From Bolinopsis microptera (lineage: Eukaryota; Ctenophora; Tentaculata; Lobata; Bolinopsidae): a stretch of 62,000 nt of DNA. Made by a program: the position numbers and the translations under genes. The stretch is from NCBI RefSeq assembly GCF_026151205.1, contig NC_087080.1:16095337-16157336 (forward strand). Direction: 5' to 3'. Below, in pieces: positions 20,701 to 32,704 of this stretch (its first letter is position 1; each line of letters opens with the position of its first letter). The notes beneath the pieces are model-generated. The model did not search any database. It was not told where the DNA came from and saw only the letters and a list, made by a program, of their open reading frames with translations.

Positions 20701-21442
20701 AGAAACCGACCGGCTGAATCCGGATCCGGATTAAATATCCGGTTCCAGCTCCGGCTCCGGTTTTAAAAATTTCGCCGGATTTCTTCCGGATATTTCTTTT
20801 TAAAAATGTATTTCTAAAATTTTGAAATGCATATTTTTCGTCACATTTTAACTCGAATCCCTAAAAGATCTAAAAACTGTTGACTAGATGCAGACTAGTC
20901 AACCAAAATATTTTCGGCTAATAATGAACAGGGTAGCATGAAACGTGGAGAGAAGTGGTTTTCAGAAAAACTTCGAAGAAATTTTGAAGCACAAGTTCTG
21001 AGCAACTATCATCAGCATTGATCGACATTAATTAGTATGTACGAATAGCAGCACGCACAAATAATGAAGAAAAAATAATGACAAAAATTATGATGTCTGA
21101 AAAATAGCGTACACTGAGACAATCTGACTGTGAAGAACACATAATAATTGCACACTGGAACCAGGATTAAGGGGCCCTGCCATCCTGGAAGGAAGTTATA
21201 TGAGCCGGTAGTGACTACATCTACTTTAGTGATTTGTCAAATGTTTTACCCAGGCCACTCTACTGCAATGGCCATTCACAAGCCTCCAGAGTAAAACCGG
21301 TTTTTCTGAATATTTTATAATAATATTCTCTCTGAAAGAAAACTACCAGTGTTTACACTACCAGCCAAGCGCACTATTATACGAGACATAATATTATGGT
21401 GAAAATGTCTCGTTATTCTGAATTCTGATTATGATTCGTTAA

Positions 21443-21485
<43 letters not shown>

Positions 21486-21660
21486 ATGTTAAGAGTTCCC
21501 GATGTAACCACGTCTGGGCGGAACTGATAGCAAAAGTTTGGCATAAAATAAAGGACTCACTAAGATATCCCACCATTCATTAGCGCTAAGCTGCCCCCCC
21601 CCCCCCCCCCCCCCCCTACGTGCCTGCACACAACAGGATGTGTAATCCCTAACATCACGC
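20701..21660. other. Inserted non-coding repeat material
   Basis: Starts with CCGGAT-rich sequence, continues through ttcggctaataatgaacagg/gtagcatgaa (related to 24316-24380 and 26480-26540). It includes 39 G (21445-21483) and 24 C followed by tacgtgcctgc, the terminal sequence of the hAT MITE family at 12791-13422. No gene. Confidence 0.5.
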
Positions 21661-21704
21661 CCCTACTAAACATCATGTTTTTAGAAACTTTTAGTAACTT
21701 TTAG

Positions 21705-21881
21705 AAAGGCTAGTCCTCTGGTATCTTGAACAGGATGTCAAGATTCCGGTTAAACTAACGTCAACGAAGAGTCAACACGGTTTCGGGAAATCCACAGACT
21801 CAGCAATACATGTACTGACAAGGAAAATTGTGGACGCAGTGGTAGCAGAAACTACTCTCTAGGAATCTCTCTTGATGCAAT
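21705..21881 (+). pseudogene. LINE RT fragment (motif A region), interrupted by pogo-like element
   Basis: Reads WYLEQDVKIPVKLTSTKSQH then GFGKSTDSAIHVLTRKIVDA and, after a frameshift, LGISLDAI. The QHGF...S-A-I-H-V-L pattern is the region before RT motif A. It is cut by the transposon at 21884-22761 and does not resume cleanly. Confidence 0.65.
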
Positions 21882-21883
21882 TA

Positions 21884-22761
21884 CCTTATCGGACCTTATT
21901 TGGACGGACATTACTTGAACGCTGGAGGCCCTAGCGTTCATCTTAATGTCCGTTCAAATAAAGTCCGTTCAATTAATGTCCGTCCAAGTTAAAGTCCGTT
22001 GGAATTTTTTCAAAAATTTTTCCATTTCGAACTTTTTGTCTAGAATATGACAACTTTGAGAACTTTATTGTGCCGTAAGTTAACGATGGAAAGGTTCTCC
22101 TTGGTCTGCCGGAGGCACAGAAAACTCTACTAGTGTATGATATTTTCAAGGGTCACTTGGCGGAAAAAAGTCAACGAAATTATGGCATTCATCAACATAG
22201 TTCATGAACTAGTCCCCGCCAACATGACAAACTTGTTCCAGCCTCTAGATATTACGGTAAATCGTGTTTCCAAGGACATTGTCCGACGTTGTTATAGTTC
22301 ATATTACTCGGGGGTGGTAATGAAACAGTGCTAGGAAAGCTCCACGTGATGTTAAGGTTAACCTTAAGTTGTCTAAGATAAAACCACTTCACGCCGAATG
22401 GCTTGTAAAAGTTAACACTGAAATGCAGGACCGGGGTAGATTGATAAAAAAGGTTTTCATAAAGCTAGAAATCACTGATGCTTTAAGCATGGACGAAAAC
22501 CCATTTGATGAAGATGATATGTGATATTAGACACTGATCATGTACACATATTTTAACATTTTTACTGCTCAATGACTGCTTTTCTTACTTACTGTATAAA
22601 AATTGGATTTAAAAATCATGTGCTAAAATTTAAAAAACGTCAACAAAATGAAAAAAAATTCGGATTTTGGATGGTTTTGAATGCCTTCGAGCGTTCATAT
22701 TAATGTCCGTTCATAATTATGTCCGTTCATGTAATGTCCGTCCAAATAAGGTCCGATAAGG
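21884..22761 (+). mobile_element. Pogo-like non-autonomous element, copy 1
   Basis: Ends ccttatcggaccttatttgg and exact inverse over about 32 bp, flanked by TA. Subterminal gaacgct...agcgttc palindromes lie near both ends. The interior holds the 3' part of a pogo/Tigger-type DDE_1 transposase (22137-22334). 878 bp, internally deleted. Confidence 0.92.
22137..22507 (+). pseudogene. Pogo-like transposase C-terminal remnant, copy 1
   Basis: IVHELVPANMTNLFQPLDIT then VNRVSKDIVRRCYSSYYS. In pogo/Tigger transposases the QPLD Asp is the last catalytic acidic residue. After a frameshift (shared with copy 2), LSKIKPLHAEWLVKVNTEMQ matches the usual I-x-P-L-H-A-x-W tail. The N-terminal DNA-binding and first catalytic residues are absent, so it is not functional. 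Confidence 0.85.
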
Positions 22762-22867
22762 TAGCTCTTACACGCAGGTATTCCAGAAACAAGAACAAAC
22801 TGGATACTCTAGTAGCTCCCCGCTACTAGAGTAGGATCTACTTCATGGTAATTAACAGGATGATCAC

Positions 22868-23489
22868 AGTCACCTACAGTAAAACTACAACAGCACGGAT
22901 TTAGGTCAAGTCACCTACAGTAAAACTACAACAGCACGGATTTAGGTCAAGTCACCTACAGTAAAACTACAACAGCACGGATTTAGGTCAAGTCACCTAC
23001 AGTACAACTACAGCAGCACGGATTTAGGTCAAGTCACCTACAGTACAACTACAACAGCACGGATTTAGGTCAGGTCACCTACAGTACAACTACAGCAGCA
23101 CGGATTTAGGTCAAGTCACCTACAGTACAACTACAACAGCACGGATTTAGGTCAGGTCACCTACAGTACAACTACAGCAGCACGGATTTAGGTCAAGTCA
23201 CCTACAGTACAACTACAGCAGCACGGATTTAGGTCAGGTCACCTACAGTACAACTACAGCAGCACGGATTTAGGTCAGGTCACCTACAGTACAACTACAG
23301 CAGCACGGATTTAGGTCAAGTCACCTACAGTACAACTACAACAGCACGGATTTAGGTCAGGTCACCTACAGTACAACTACAGCAGCACGGATTTAGGTTA
23401 AGTCACCTACAGTACAACTACAGCAGCACGGATTTAGGTCAGGTCACCTACAGTACAACTACAGCAGCACGGATTTAGGTCAAGTCACA
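22868..23489. repeat. 41-bp minisatellite, about 15 units
   Basis: Unit tcacctacagtacaactaca then gcagcacggatttaggtcaag. Variants aaaac/caac and caag/cagg alternate. The flanking aacaggatgatcacagtcac occurs at both 22857 and about 23693, so the array grew from LINE sequence. Confidence 0.96.
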
Positions 23490-23990
23490 GTTGTCTAACA
23501 CAGCTCCTCCACCACTTTGACGACATCCTGGAAAACTTCCTTGATGGAAATAACACCGACTGCATATACTTGGATTATGCAAAAGCATTCGACAAAGGTT
23601 GATCATGCCCTACTCATCAAAATGTTGTCTAAGTATGGTATCCACCCACAAATCATAAAGTGGATAGAGTCGTTTCTGAGTAGGATCTAACAGGATGATC
23701 ACAGTCACCTGAACGCCCGTACTCAACAAGTAGTGGTAAAGGCTAGCCTTAATCCTTAGTGGTGTCCCACAAGGAACAGTTCTTGGTCCTATCCTGTTTC
23801 TTATCTTCATCAACCTTCTGCGTTACTTACAGTGTCATTCGTTGCAGATGACACAAGGATTACGAAAGCCATATCCCAGACTCAGGTTATGCCACTGCTG
23901 CAGCAAGACCTTGACAGAGTCACTCAGTGGTCCATTAGAAACAATATGTCACTTCATGAAGACAAATTTGTTAATTTGAGTTTCTAAGCT
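23490..23990 (+). pseudogene. Degenerate LINE RT core
   Basis: Frame-shifted RT: LLHHFDDILENFLDGNNTDC, IYLDYAKAFDK (motif A), HALLIKMLSKYGIHPQIIKW, then SGVPQGTVLGPILFLIFIN (motif B) and a remnant equivalent to FADDT. A short duplicated segment (aggatctaacaggatgatca) interrupts it. CR1/jockey-like by motif style. Confidence 0.8.
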
Positions 23991-24056
23991 ATGTTGTCAA
24001 TCGGTTTAACCCATTGCACCACTTACCATTTACATGTGAAGTCTACTAATATTCAA

Positions 24057-26858
24057 CAAGGACAAAAGGAAATCGCGGCACGTGCGGAATCGCGATTTCC
24101 CCATTCTCTGCGACAAATCGCGATTTTTCACTTTTGCCGAGACAAATCGTGTTTTTTCAGATCCTCACGACAATTCACGATTTTCCTTAAAATCTGGTGA
24201 CCGAATTCACGTATTCTCCTTTAAATCTGCGGGTCAAATATCACGTTCTCTATAAGAGTATAAGTATATGGAACCAGTCACTTCCACAGCCTTCCGAATT
24301 TAGGAACCTACGGACTTCGAAAATCGTACAAATATTTTCGGCTAATAATGATCAGGGTAGCATGAATCGTGAACAAAAGTAGTTGAAATGAAATGAAAAA
24401 AAGAATTTTTATCCCGCTTATATCAACAATAAAAAATTAAAATAAAGATTGCCGATGTCAAAGCGGCTGGCCTTGCGATATAATCCAAAAACTAGATACT
24501 CAATATATGAATATACTAGTAACAAATTTAAGAACCAAAAAATGTTGGGTTCGAGTCATCCTCGATACGTACCTCTGAAGGCAAAGCTCCCGCTTTCGAT
24601 CATCACATGGTATGAAGTGCGTTTAGACAGTGCGTTTCATCTGCTTTTTGGTGGTGTTCCAGACTTCAGCTCCATACAACAAGATGGTGAGGACAGCAGC
24701 CCTATAGATCCTGATCTTGGTTGGAGTCTTTATAGTTCTGCTATTCCAAATGTTCCAGAGCTGATGAAAGGCGCCATTAGCCTTCTGGATACGGACATCC
24801 AGGTCTCTGTTGATTGTCCCATCCCCACTGATAGTTGCACCCAGGTAGACAAAGTTGCTAACCTGCTCGACGGGTTCACCCTCAACCGACAGCTCAATAC
24901 AATCATCCTTGATGAAAGGTCGCTGGGAGAGGTACTTGCTTACAGCCATGCATTGGGTCTTCTTTGCATTTATTCTGAGCCCAGCGTAGGAGCTGTAATG
25001 AACTAATAGATCAGTTGACTCCTGTAGGCCTTCCCCTGAGTTGTCCATAATAGCCATGTCATCAGCATAATCGGTGTCCAGAATGACCTTTTCCTCGACC
25101 GTCTTCATCTCTTTCTGCAGCACTGCGCCTTGACTGATGATCTTGTTGGTCTCAGCCAGAAATGCAGAAAAGTTTAGGCAGTAATTAAAGACAGGAGGTG
25201 CTTGAATGTCACCCTGACCTGTGCCTGAGTTAACATCAAACCAGTCTGTCAGCTCCCCATTAACCCTCACGGCACTCATGGTACCCCCAAAAAATGACTG
25301 AAATATTCTGACATATTTTTCAGGCAGCCCATAGTGTCTCATACTGCACCAAATAAAGTCCCTTCTGATAGAATCGAACGCTGCCTTGAAATCGACAAAA
25401 TTAATGTAAAGAGGAATGTTAAACTCAAGACAGTTATGAATAATAGTTCGGAGAGAATAAATCTGATCAATACATGAGCGGTTCTGTCTAAATCCGCACT
25501 GATTCTCCCTGAGAAGACACTCCATACCAGCATGTAACCGCTTAAGAAGAATCATCTGAAAAAGCTTGGATGCTGTAGACCTTACGGTGATCCCTCTGTT
25601 GTTCCCGCAGACTGAAGTGTCTCCTTTCTTCCCAATAACAATGATCACACCCTTTAACCAATCTTCAGGAACAGTCTCTTCTTCCCACACTTTCTTGAAT
25701 AGACACTCTAGTTGATCAACTAGAGCACTCGCACCATACTTCAGTTGCTCGTTAGTTATCCCGTCCACTCCTGGGCTTTTGTTGTTCTTAAGCTTTGTCA
25801 GGGAATAACTAATCTCGTCTCTGGTGGGTGGTCCATCCGAACAAGAGAGAGAGTTAAAGTGGGGTTGGGGTGGTACTGTATCAAGGTCGGTAAGGTCGAC
25901 ACTTGATAATGGAGGGTTCAGAAGTTCAGTAAAGTGCTCCTTCCACCTATCACTTTGCTGTTGGGGATCCGTGATCTTCCTACCGTCCTTGTCCCGGACA
26001 CAAGATGCTTGAGGCTTCTTGTTCTCACCAGAGATCTTCTTGATCTTTGCCCATACCTCACGCTGCTGACCTTTGCTCGCTGCTTCCTCAAGATCAGTAG
26101 CTACTCTAACTGCCCAGTTATTGTCGTCTAGCTTGCTGCTTTTCTTGACTAACTTATTAAGTTTAGAATACTCTGACCTGTTAGCGTCCGAGTTTGGGTC
26201 TTTGCGCTTAAACTGTGCCCGCTGAATCAATAAATCCTTGGTCTTCCGTGACAGGTGTTGCTCCTTTGCCTTCCGGGGTCTTTTGCCTCTCCCGATCAGC
26301 AACAGTTAACACAGCACTCAGCAGCTCAATTTGCGACAATAAATAAAATAATAAACGCTATAAACCTGGATTACATTCTTTTCAGATTCATAGGCAGCGA
26401 ACAGTCAGGCCCCACGTGATCAAATCTAGACTACTACTAGACAGGATTAACTACCTGAACATTACCAGAAAACCAAAAAAATGTAGCCTCATAATGCGAT
26501 CAGGGCCTAGCATGAACCGTGGAGAAAATTGGTTTCCAGGAATCCACTTTCACAAGCATTTCTTAACCCACTCCCACTCGCCTGCTGAGTGCTGACGTAA
26601 CCTTGTTGGCCAAAGACTTGACCACTAGACATATGAAACTTAACCACAAGACATAAATTGACCACTAGACATACAATGGATTATGAAATCGTGCAGTAGG
26701 TGAAATCAGTGTTGTTATAATTTATTGTCACTCAAACGTCGTTGGATCTAAAGTTATTGATTCGTGTTTTGCTTGTTAATGAAAAATAGACCGCTTGTCG
26801 CGTCGCCGCGATTTTTGGCCAAAATAATCGCGATTTTCTTTTGTCCTTGAAGCTCATT
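24057..26858. mobile_element. TIR element hosting a LINE insertion
   Basis: caaggacaaaaggaaatcgc at the left and its inverse with one mismatch at the right (gcgattttcttttgtccttg) bound the block. Inside, cgcgattt motifs recur near both ends and the LINE ORF 24623-26302 sits in the middle. No target duplication is evident. Superfamily unknown. Confidence 0.6.
24623..26302 (-). CDS. Second LINE reverse transcriptase ORF (endonuclease absent)
   Basis: 559 codons without interruption. The N-terminal 100 residues are Lys-rich (linker). RT follows: GVDGITNEQL (about 178-187), motif A NFVDFKAAFDSI (301-312), motif B GTGQGDIQAPPVFN (360-373), catalytic YADD (412-415), then VYLGATIS and LYGAEVW near the C-terminus. 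The GTGQGDI version of motif B separates it from the CR1/jockey-like LINE at 3425. The start lacks the AP endonuclease normally encoded upstream. The stop after KKQMKRTV is earlier than the usual cysteine-containing end, so both ends are truncated. The clade is not certain. Confidence 0.9.
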   Translation of the reverse strand: MLIGRGKRPRKAKEQHLSRKTKDLLIQRAQFKRKDPNSDANRSEYSKLNKLVKKSSKLDDNNWAVRVATDLEEAASKGQQREVWAKIKKISGENKKPQASCVRDKDGRKITDPQQQSDRWKEHFTELLNPPLSSVDLTDLDTVPPQPHFNSLSCSDGPPTRDEISYSLTKLKNNKSPGVDGITNEQLKYGASALVDQLECLFKKVWEEETVPEDWLKGVIIVIGKKGDTSVCGNNRGITVRSTASKLFQMILLKRLHAGMECLLRENQCGFRQNRSCIDQIYSLRTIIHNCLEFNIPLYINFVDFKAAFDSIRRDFIWCSMRHYGLPEKYVRIFQSFFGGTMSAVRVNGELTDWFDVNSGTGQGDIQAPPVFNYCLNFSAFLAETNKIISQGAVLQKEMKTVEEKVILDTDYADDMAIMDNSGEGLQESTDLLVHYSSYAGLRINAKKTQCMAVSKYLSQRPFIKDDCIELSVEGEPVEQVSNFVYLGATISGDGTINRDLDVRIQKANGAFHQLWNIWNSRTIKTPTKIRIYRAAVLTILLYGAEVWNTTKKQMKRTV

Positions 26859-26928
26859 GTACGGAAATGTCCGTACTAACAGCTAGGAAACTAAAACTCA
26901 ACGGAAATTGGAACTGTAACATTACATT
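26859..26928 (+). pseudogene. LINE scrap duplicated from 28130-28190
   Basis: cgtactaacagctaggaaac then taaaactcaacggaaattgg is repeated almost exactly at 28138-28190. The segment codes LTARKLKLNGNWN in one frame. Confidence 0.7.
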
Positions 26929-27480
26929 GTCAGGTATTGAGGTATGACTATGAGTATTGCTGTAGAAATGTGAAGCAGTATCTGCTCAACAACCACTACC
27001 AGTGTTTACAGTACCAGTCAGGTATTGAGGTATGAGTATTGCTGTAGAAATGTGAAGCAGTATCTGCTCAACAACCACTACCAGTGTTTACAGTACCAGT
27101 CAGGTATTGAGGTATGAGTATTGCTGTAGAAATGTGAAGCAGTATCTGCTCCACTAACATTACCAGTGTTTACAGTACCAGTCAGGTATTGAGGTATGAG
27201 TATTGCTGTAGAAATGTGAAGCAGTATCTGCTCAACAACCACTACCAGTGTTTACAGTACCAGTCAGGTATTGAGGTATGAGTATTGCTGTAGAAATGTG
27301 AAGCAGTATCTGCTCCACTAACATTACCAGTGTTTACAGTACCAGTCAGGTATTGAGGTATGAGTATTGCTGTAGAAATGTGAAGCAGTATCTGCTCCAC
27401 TAACATTACCAGTGTTTACAGTACCAGTCAGGTATTGAGGTATGAGTATTGCTGTAGAAATGTGAAGCAGTATCTGCTCA
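26929..27480. repeat. 82-bp minisatellite, about 6.7 units
   Basis: Unit begins caggtattgaggtatgagta and contains agcagtatctgctcaacaac and ccagtgtttacagtaccagt. Two variants (caacaaccac or cactaacatt) alternate. Single fragments lie at about 21343-21370, 28766-28798 and 29080-29165, so the unit comes from a dispersed element. Confidence 0.95.
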
Positions 27481-27599
27481 CAGTGTGGTCACGTAACAAC
27501 AATAGGAAATCCACAAAATAAATAGTGCTAAATAAATAGAGCTAAATAGTTCATTAGCTCATAGGAATCCACATAAGTTTTGTTAAAGCTTTAGCGGAC

Positions 27600-28200
27600 G
27601 ACCTTGTAATACTAATCAGCGGAATATGTAAAACACGGTCAGGAAATTGCACATCTAACCAACATCAACAGGTGGTGTGCCTGAAAAAGACTCAAACTTA
27701 GTGCACTAAAATCTAAGGCAATTCTTTTTGCAAATAAAAGGGATAACATTCTTATTAACCCACTAATGGTTGTTGCATACTAATCCTAGAAATACTGTGT
27801 CAACAACCAGCTTCCTCAGGTAAACGACACAGTATATCTAGGAGTTTCTATCGACATCAAGTTGTCATGGTGGAAGCATATTCAGCTGAAATGCGACAAA
27901 GCGGTACATCTAGGTACAGCTGTGTGACAGAGTAGTTGGGGTATTTTACAGGAACAAGATGGATTTATAACCAAATCATTCTCACCTCTCTGTTACAGCA
28001 TAGATAGACGAAGCCCAGTACAATGTACATTAAGATGAAGATGCAAGCAATGAAGAGACACGCTAGCATCATGATTCATGATATCAAGCACCAGATAACT
28101 TGGAGATCGTGGCAGGGGTTAAAACTCAAGGAAATGGACGTACTAACAGCTAGGAAACTAAAACTCAACGGAAATTGGAACTCTAACATTAAATAGTTAC
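27600..28200 (+). pseudogene. LINE RT C-terminal remnant
   Basis: Frame-shifted pieces LKSKAILFANKRDNILI, VNDTVYLGVSIDIKLSWWKH, IQLKCDKAVHLGTAV and ITWRSWQGLKLKEMDVLTAR match the Y-L-G-V-x-I-D region after RT in non-LTR elements. Multiple stops. Confidence 0.7.
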
Positions 28201-28439
28201 ATTTTAACAGAACAGGAAACTGTAAATCAAGTTAGACAAAGCTACCAGCCCTGATATGTAAAATCACGGACAACATCGAAACCACCACAGTTTTGGACTG
28301 GAAGTTTAAAACAATAATATTCTAAGGCAATTCTTTTTGCAAATAAAAGGGATAACATTCTTACTAATGGTATCATTACAAACCACCACAGTTTTGGACT
28401 GGAAGTTTAAAACAATAATACAAGAACGGTCTGCAGCGA

Positions 28440-28720
28440 CACATTAGGTCGGGAACACCCCAACTTCACATTGGGCAATTTTGAAGGATGGCTCAAAAAT
28501 AGAAAAACTCTCAGGTGCAGGATACTGTGTAATACAAAATTCAATCGAGGTCCAGAGACAAAGTTTCCATTTAGACACTCAGAACATAGCCCCCTGGCCT
28601 ACTTCCAATACATTTTCACATCTCCTCGTTGTGAACACTGTCAGGAAGTGGAAGAAACCTCAGAACAAGCTTCACTGCGGGTGACACATGAGAACCTATA
28701 TTTCTAACCTGAGAAAACAT
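28440..28720 (+). pseudogene. LINE RNase H and zinc-knuckle remnant
   Basis: LKDGSKIEKLSGAGYCVIQN resembles the start of an RNase HI domain (D-G-S-K with G-A-G). Further on, CEHCQEVEETSEQ resembles the C-x2-C-x-E-x-E-E-T-S-E-H knuckle that ends RNase H-bearing LINEs. An internal duplicate (aaccaccacagttttggact) lies just upstream (about 28278 and 28380). Confidence 0.75.
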
Positions 28721-29085
28721 AATCTCATCTAGAATTCTGGATTAGTGCGGTTATAAAATATTTCTCGAGGCAGTATCTGCTCAACTACCACTACAATCGT
28801 CTATTAAAGGAGGATCTTTTTGACGATATTATTAACCACTAACACACCTAGGATAATTTGCAGAAGTCCCTGTCTCCACGTCGTTAACCGGGGTTGCACC
28901 ACTACCAGGGGCGGTGGTAACAGAGCTTCAAGACTCCAGGAGTCTGTTGTCGATATCTGTGTTTAATATATTTATAGCATATAATTTGGGAGTCTCTCTC
29001 CAGCAGCACGAGTTGGACGCGTTGTGAAAGCCACCGTAAAGAAGGCTTACAGTCGACCAGTCAGAAGCAGAAGAAGAAGAAGAGT
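28721..29085. other. LINE 3' UTR-like region
   Basis: agcttcaagactccagg, ttgtcgatatctg and gggagtc recur inverted around 54750-54850, next to another zinc-knuckle remnant. Probably the 3' UTR of one LINE family. Confidence 0.5.
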
Positions 29086-30339
29086 ATTGCTGTAGAAATG
29101 TAAAGCTCAAAAGCTGCTCACAGTGTGGTCACGTGACTGTCTGCTCAACTACCACTGTTTACAGTTTCAGTTTTACCTTTTTTTAAACATCCAAATTTTC
29201 TAACCCCAACCATAACATAAACATGATCGATCCTTCTACTATGTTTAGAACAGTATTCTGTTTAGAACATTATATTATTATTATACACTAGTTACACTAG
29301 TAATTAATAGTAATTACTAGTAACCCGGCTAGTGTAGTGTTAGTATTATAAGAGTAGTTGTACCTTCATAATAATTTTCGATATTTCTCGGATAACTGTG
29401 TAGTTAATTAAACCATCCGCACAATAGTCCTTGAAGTTCAAATGTACATTTCTCATTGCTAGAAGTAGAATTCATTCCTCAAAACATGTTTTCCAAATTT
29501 GTCCAGGTTCTCTCTCCTTGCACCCTCTTCGAGATCAACTACTGTAATCATAGTTCAAAAATTTCTGGGACGTCGCACCAAAACTCCTAAATTGGCACAA
29601 CAAAATCTTGCTGGGTTCATCATTTCTCATTGCCAGATTGTCATTCTGATAGCAAACCCGCTGGAAATGTACATTCCTCTTCTCGTTAGAACAACACTTA
29701 TTTCGCTTGTGTGATAGTGTAACGTTTGCTGGCAGGCCCTCATTATTTGAATCGATCTTGAAACTGTGTTTGAAAATGATCTCTATTGCCAAATTACTTC
29801 TAGGCCTTTTGCACGAGAAAAATGCTCAAAAATTTTTGCCTTAGGCAAACGTCATTATATTACTACTATTTTGCTAATACAATTTTGACATTTTGTTGTA
29901 TCGCCCCGACTCCTAACTGCACAAAATTTTGATATGATATCTTTGAAATTCTGGCTGTGGCGCACAGCATGTACACTACACAGCATATGTACTACATTTG
30001 CATGTACTACATAGCACATGTACTACATTAGCATGTACTACTGTACTACGTTATAAAAATACATCAATCAACCATCAAATTATGACATTATACCACAATT
30101 ACTAAATTTAAAAGAACAAACAACAGTGACTACACGGACCAACTACGCTAGCTAAATACTAACTAGTTTATTTACGTAGTATTATGTTTGTTTTTATTGC
30201 CATTATATTGCCGTAAGTGCTAATTGACCAGTCAATTGTTCACAATCTTAAGCAGAAGATATGGATATAATTACATATACCCAGTATGTGTATTATTATC
30301 ATCACCAGGATAATAGCTGCTAATAAATAAACTTGTTAT
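29086..30339. other. AT-rich sequence, no gene recognised
   Basis: Includes an 82-bp-unit fragment at the left and a short tandem run of gtactacatagcacatgta-like sequence near 29980-30045. Small open frames at 29499-29792 lack domains and splice context. Confidence 0.4.
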
Positions 30340-30815
30340 ATCACAATGCTGGCAAGCATTACCGTGCCTCTTATATTCACAATACTATTTACCCCCTATA
30401 CTATTTACCCCCTTTACAGTTTACTTTTATACCCCCTTCACTATTATACCCCTTTATTGTTTTTCAGGCATTAAGACTCATCGAAAGTAGTTCAGCAGGT
30501 ATATTTAAGTTCAAAACATTCTAATTCAATGTCAAAGATGACAGGAATAAGAAATAGTTATGTGGAGGTTTTTAAGAAATTTGCGCAAAATATGCGACAG
30601 CATGTTATACGAAATTCGAAAAAAACCCCAAAATCGCCATATTCACTATTCAGGTGTCTTAAAAACCATGTTAAAATTGAGTTAGAGATCTGAAATTTTT
30701 CAGGGTGTTTAGAGTTTAGAATTAGACGTTGACTGCAAAAAAAGTTTCAAGTATCAGGTGTATCAGGAAGTGGGTTTTCTGGAATCCCTGTTTTACAACA
30801 GATTGTCGTGAAGTA
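30340..30815. repeat. Dispersed repeat copy 2 (partner at 15740-16095)
   Basis: Same order of shared blocks as copy 1 but longer, with an extra segment (gcgcaaaatatgcgacagca) and a short tandem of tactatttacccccta. No ORF. Confidence 0.85.
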
Positions 30816-30909
30816 TGTATAATTAATTTACTATATGTATTGTAAATAAACTAAAGTAATGCAATAGTAAATTAAAGAACTGGGTGTTGTGTAGGGACTA
30901 CACCCGTAG

Positions 30910-31200
30910 TCCCTAGTGTTGTGGTGGGGTATTACTCACTTATCCAGCAACAAAGCATGCCTCTACGAAGCCAAAAGCGATTATGAGAAGGCTTTTAGAG
31001 ATAGCGGACATATCATCGACTATAGAGCACCAGAGTCTATAAAGAGAAAGATATCGCGGAAAAGGAACATCCTATGGTACAATCCTCCATTTAACGCAAA
31101 TGTTTCAACCAACATCGGAAGCATGGCAAGTTTTTCGCTCTCATTGATAAGCATTCCCATCTTGTATAAGTTATATATAACTCTAACTTTAACATTTAGT
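30910..31200 (+). pseudogene. Penelope-like element fragment
   Basis: NKACLYEAKSDYEKAFRDSG, then RKRNILWYNPPFNANVSTNI and, after a frameshift, FFALIDKH. The W-x-N-P-P-x-x-x-x-V-x-T-N-I-G block is, as I recall it, the segment between RT and the GIY-YIG endonuclease in Penelope-like elements. Neither RT nor endonuclease is present. Confidence 0.55.
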
Positions 31201-31974
31201 TGTTATGAACGTTAAAAACGTTATTTTCAAAACGGTCGTCAAAAACTTTTTTTTTTTTTCACATTTTTCCGTTCTAAACGATAAAAAAGTTTTGTAGGGG
31301 CACCCCAAATAGGAGGTGGGAAAGGTGGAATTCAAATTAATTCGCTTAATTTATTCATAAAAACATAAATATCTGCTGTTGAAATTGCCGACATTTTGAA
31401 AACGTCCAAAGAGATTGAGATTGAGATTTTTTGAAATCAGCCGTCCATAATAACTTGTAGATCAAAAGTTATATTCTAACTACACTCTTATATAATATAT
31501 AACAGACTTATAATTAAAACTGATAGATGGAGGCACTGATGGAGCACAGTAAATGCTGACTCACTAGTTACCTAGGCGACAGTTACCTAGGCTAAATAAG
31601 ACAGCAGTTAACCAATTAATTATCTCCGGGTGTCACAGCACGTGCCCCATACTTATTGCACGTGCAAAGCTTGTAAACAGATTTGGAGAAATTTAGCGTG
31701 CTTGAATGTTTTGTGCTGACTATGAGGTGCCGGTATATTAATCACGTGGGACATGACTGGGGAGATCTCTCTCAAGTTACTGGGTCCCCAGGTAACTCTA
31801 GTTCAATATATATATATATATATATATTGATCCGCGACATTCCTCTATCAGCCTGCTCAGTAGGAATGCTGATTTTGTCTTAGCTCGAAAACTTTACTGC
31901 TTCTTTTCTGAATTCGTCACTTGAGGATCGGCGACGACTTCGAAGAAAAATGTAAGTTTTAAAGTTTTCTTGAT
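31201..31974. other. AT-rich spacer
   Basis: Holds a small palindrome (gttactgggtccccaggtaac, about 31776-31796) followed by a (ta)n tract. A gttacctggggatcccagg relative beside a (ta)n tract lies at about 59657. No gene seen. Confidence 0.4.
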
Positions 31975-31976
31975 TA

Positions 31977-32704
31977 CCTTATCGGATATTATTTGACTAG
32001 ACATTAAATGAACGGAAATTGAAATGGACGCTGAAAGATATTCAAAACCATCAAAAATCCAAATTTGTTCATATTGTTTTGGCAGTTTTTACATTTTAGC
32101 AAATGATTTGCAAATCAATTGTTCATACAATATGCAAGAAAAGCAGTCGTTAAACAGTAAAAATTCAAAATATCAGTCAAATTTCTGTAGATCAGTGTCT
32201 ATGATTATGAAAGTTGTGTAAAAACAACAGATATGAAATATTACTAGATTTGATGATCATATCACGCAGGTTATCGTGCATTAAATATTCCATGCTTAAA
32301 GCACCAGTAATTGTAATACCCGCTTTTTCAAAACCATTTTTTATTAGATCACCTCGGTCTTGGATTGTAAATCAAAAGGCTTCGACAAGGTTAGTAAATA
32401 AATGATAATGCTTTTATGACATCGTGGTTATTGTGAAAAGGTATAATAAGTGTCTTATGCTTTTGAACGAGCATGATTGAAAGTTGGCACTATGCCACCA
32501 TAGCGCCGCCATAGTGCCACGAGAGTGCCGCGACAGTGCCTGGTGCCATGATCGGGATCCGGATGTGTGACCCGCAGTGGAATAATTTTGGAAAAAAATT
32601 CAACGGACTTTAACATGGACGGACCTAAAACGGACGGACTTTATTTGAACAGACATTAAAATGAACGCTAGGACCTCCAGCGTTCAATTAATGTCCATTC
32701 AAGG
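31977..32704 (-). mobile_element. Pogo-like element, diverged copy 3, inverted
   Basis: Flanked by TA. Left end ccttatcggatattatttga. The right end has ctagg..ccagcgttcaatta and gtccattcaagg, matching copies 1 and 2 in reverse orientation but lacking part of the terminal repeat. The minus strand retains DRGDLIKNGFEKAGITITGA then LSMEYLMHDN, homologous to the transposase tail of copy 2. Older than the other two copies by divergence. Confidence 0.8.
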
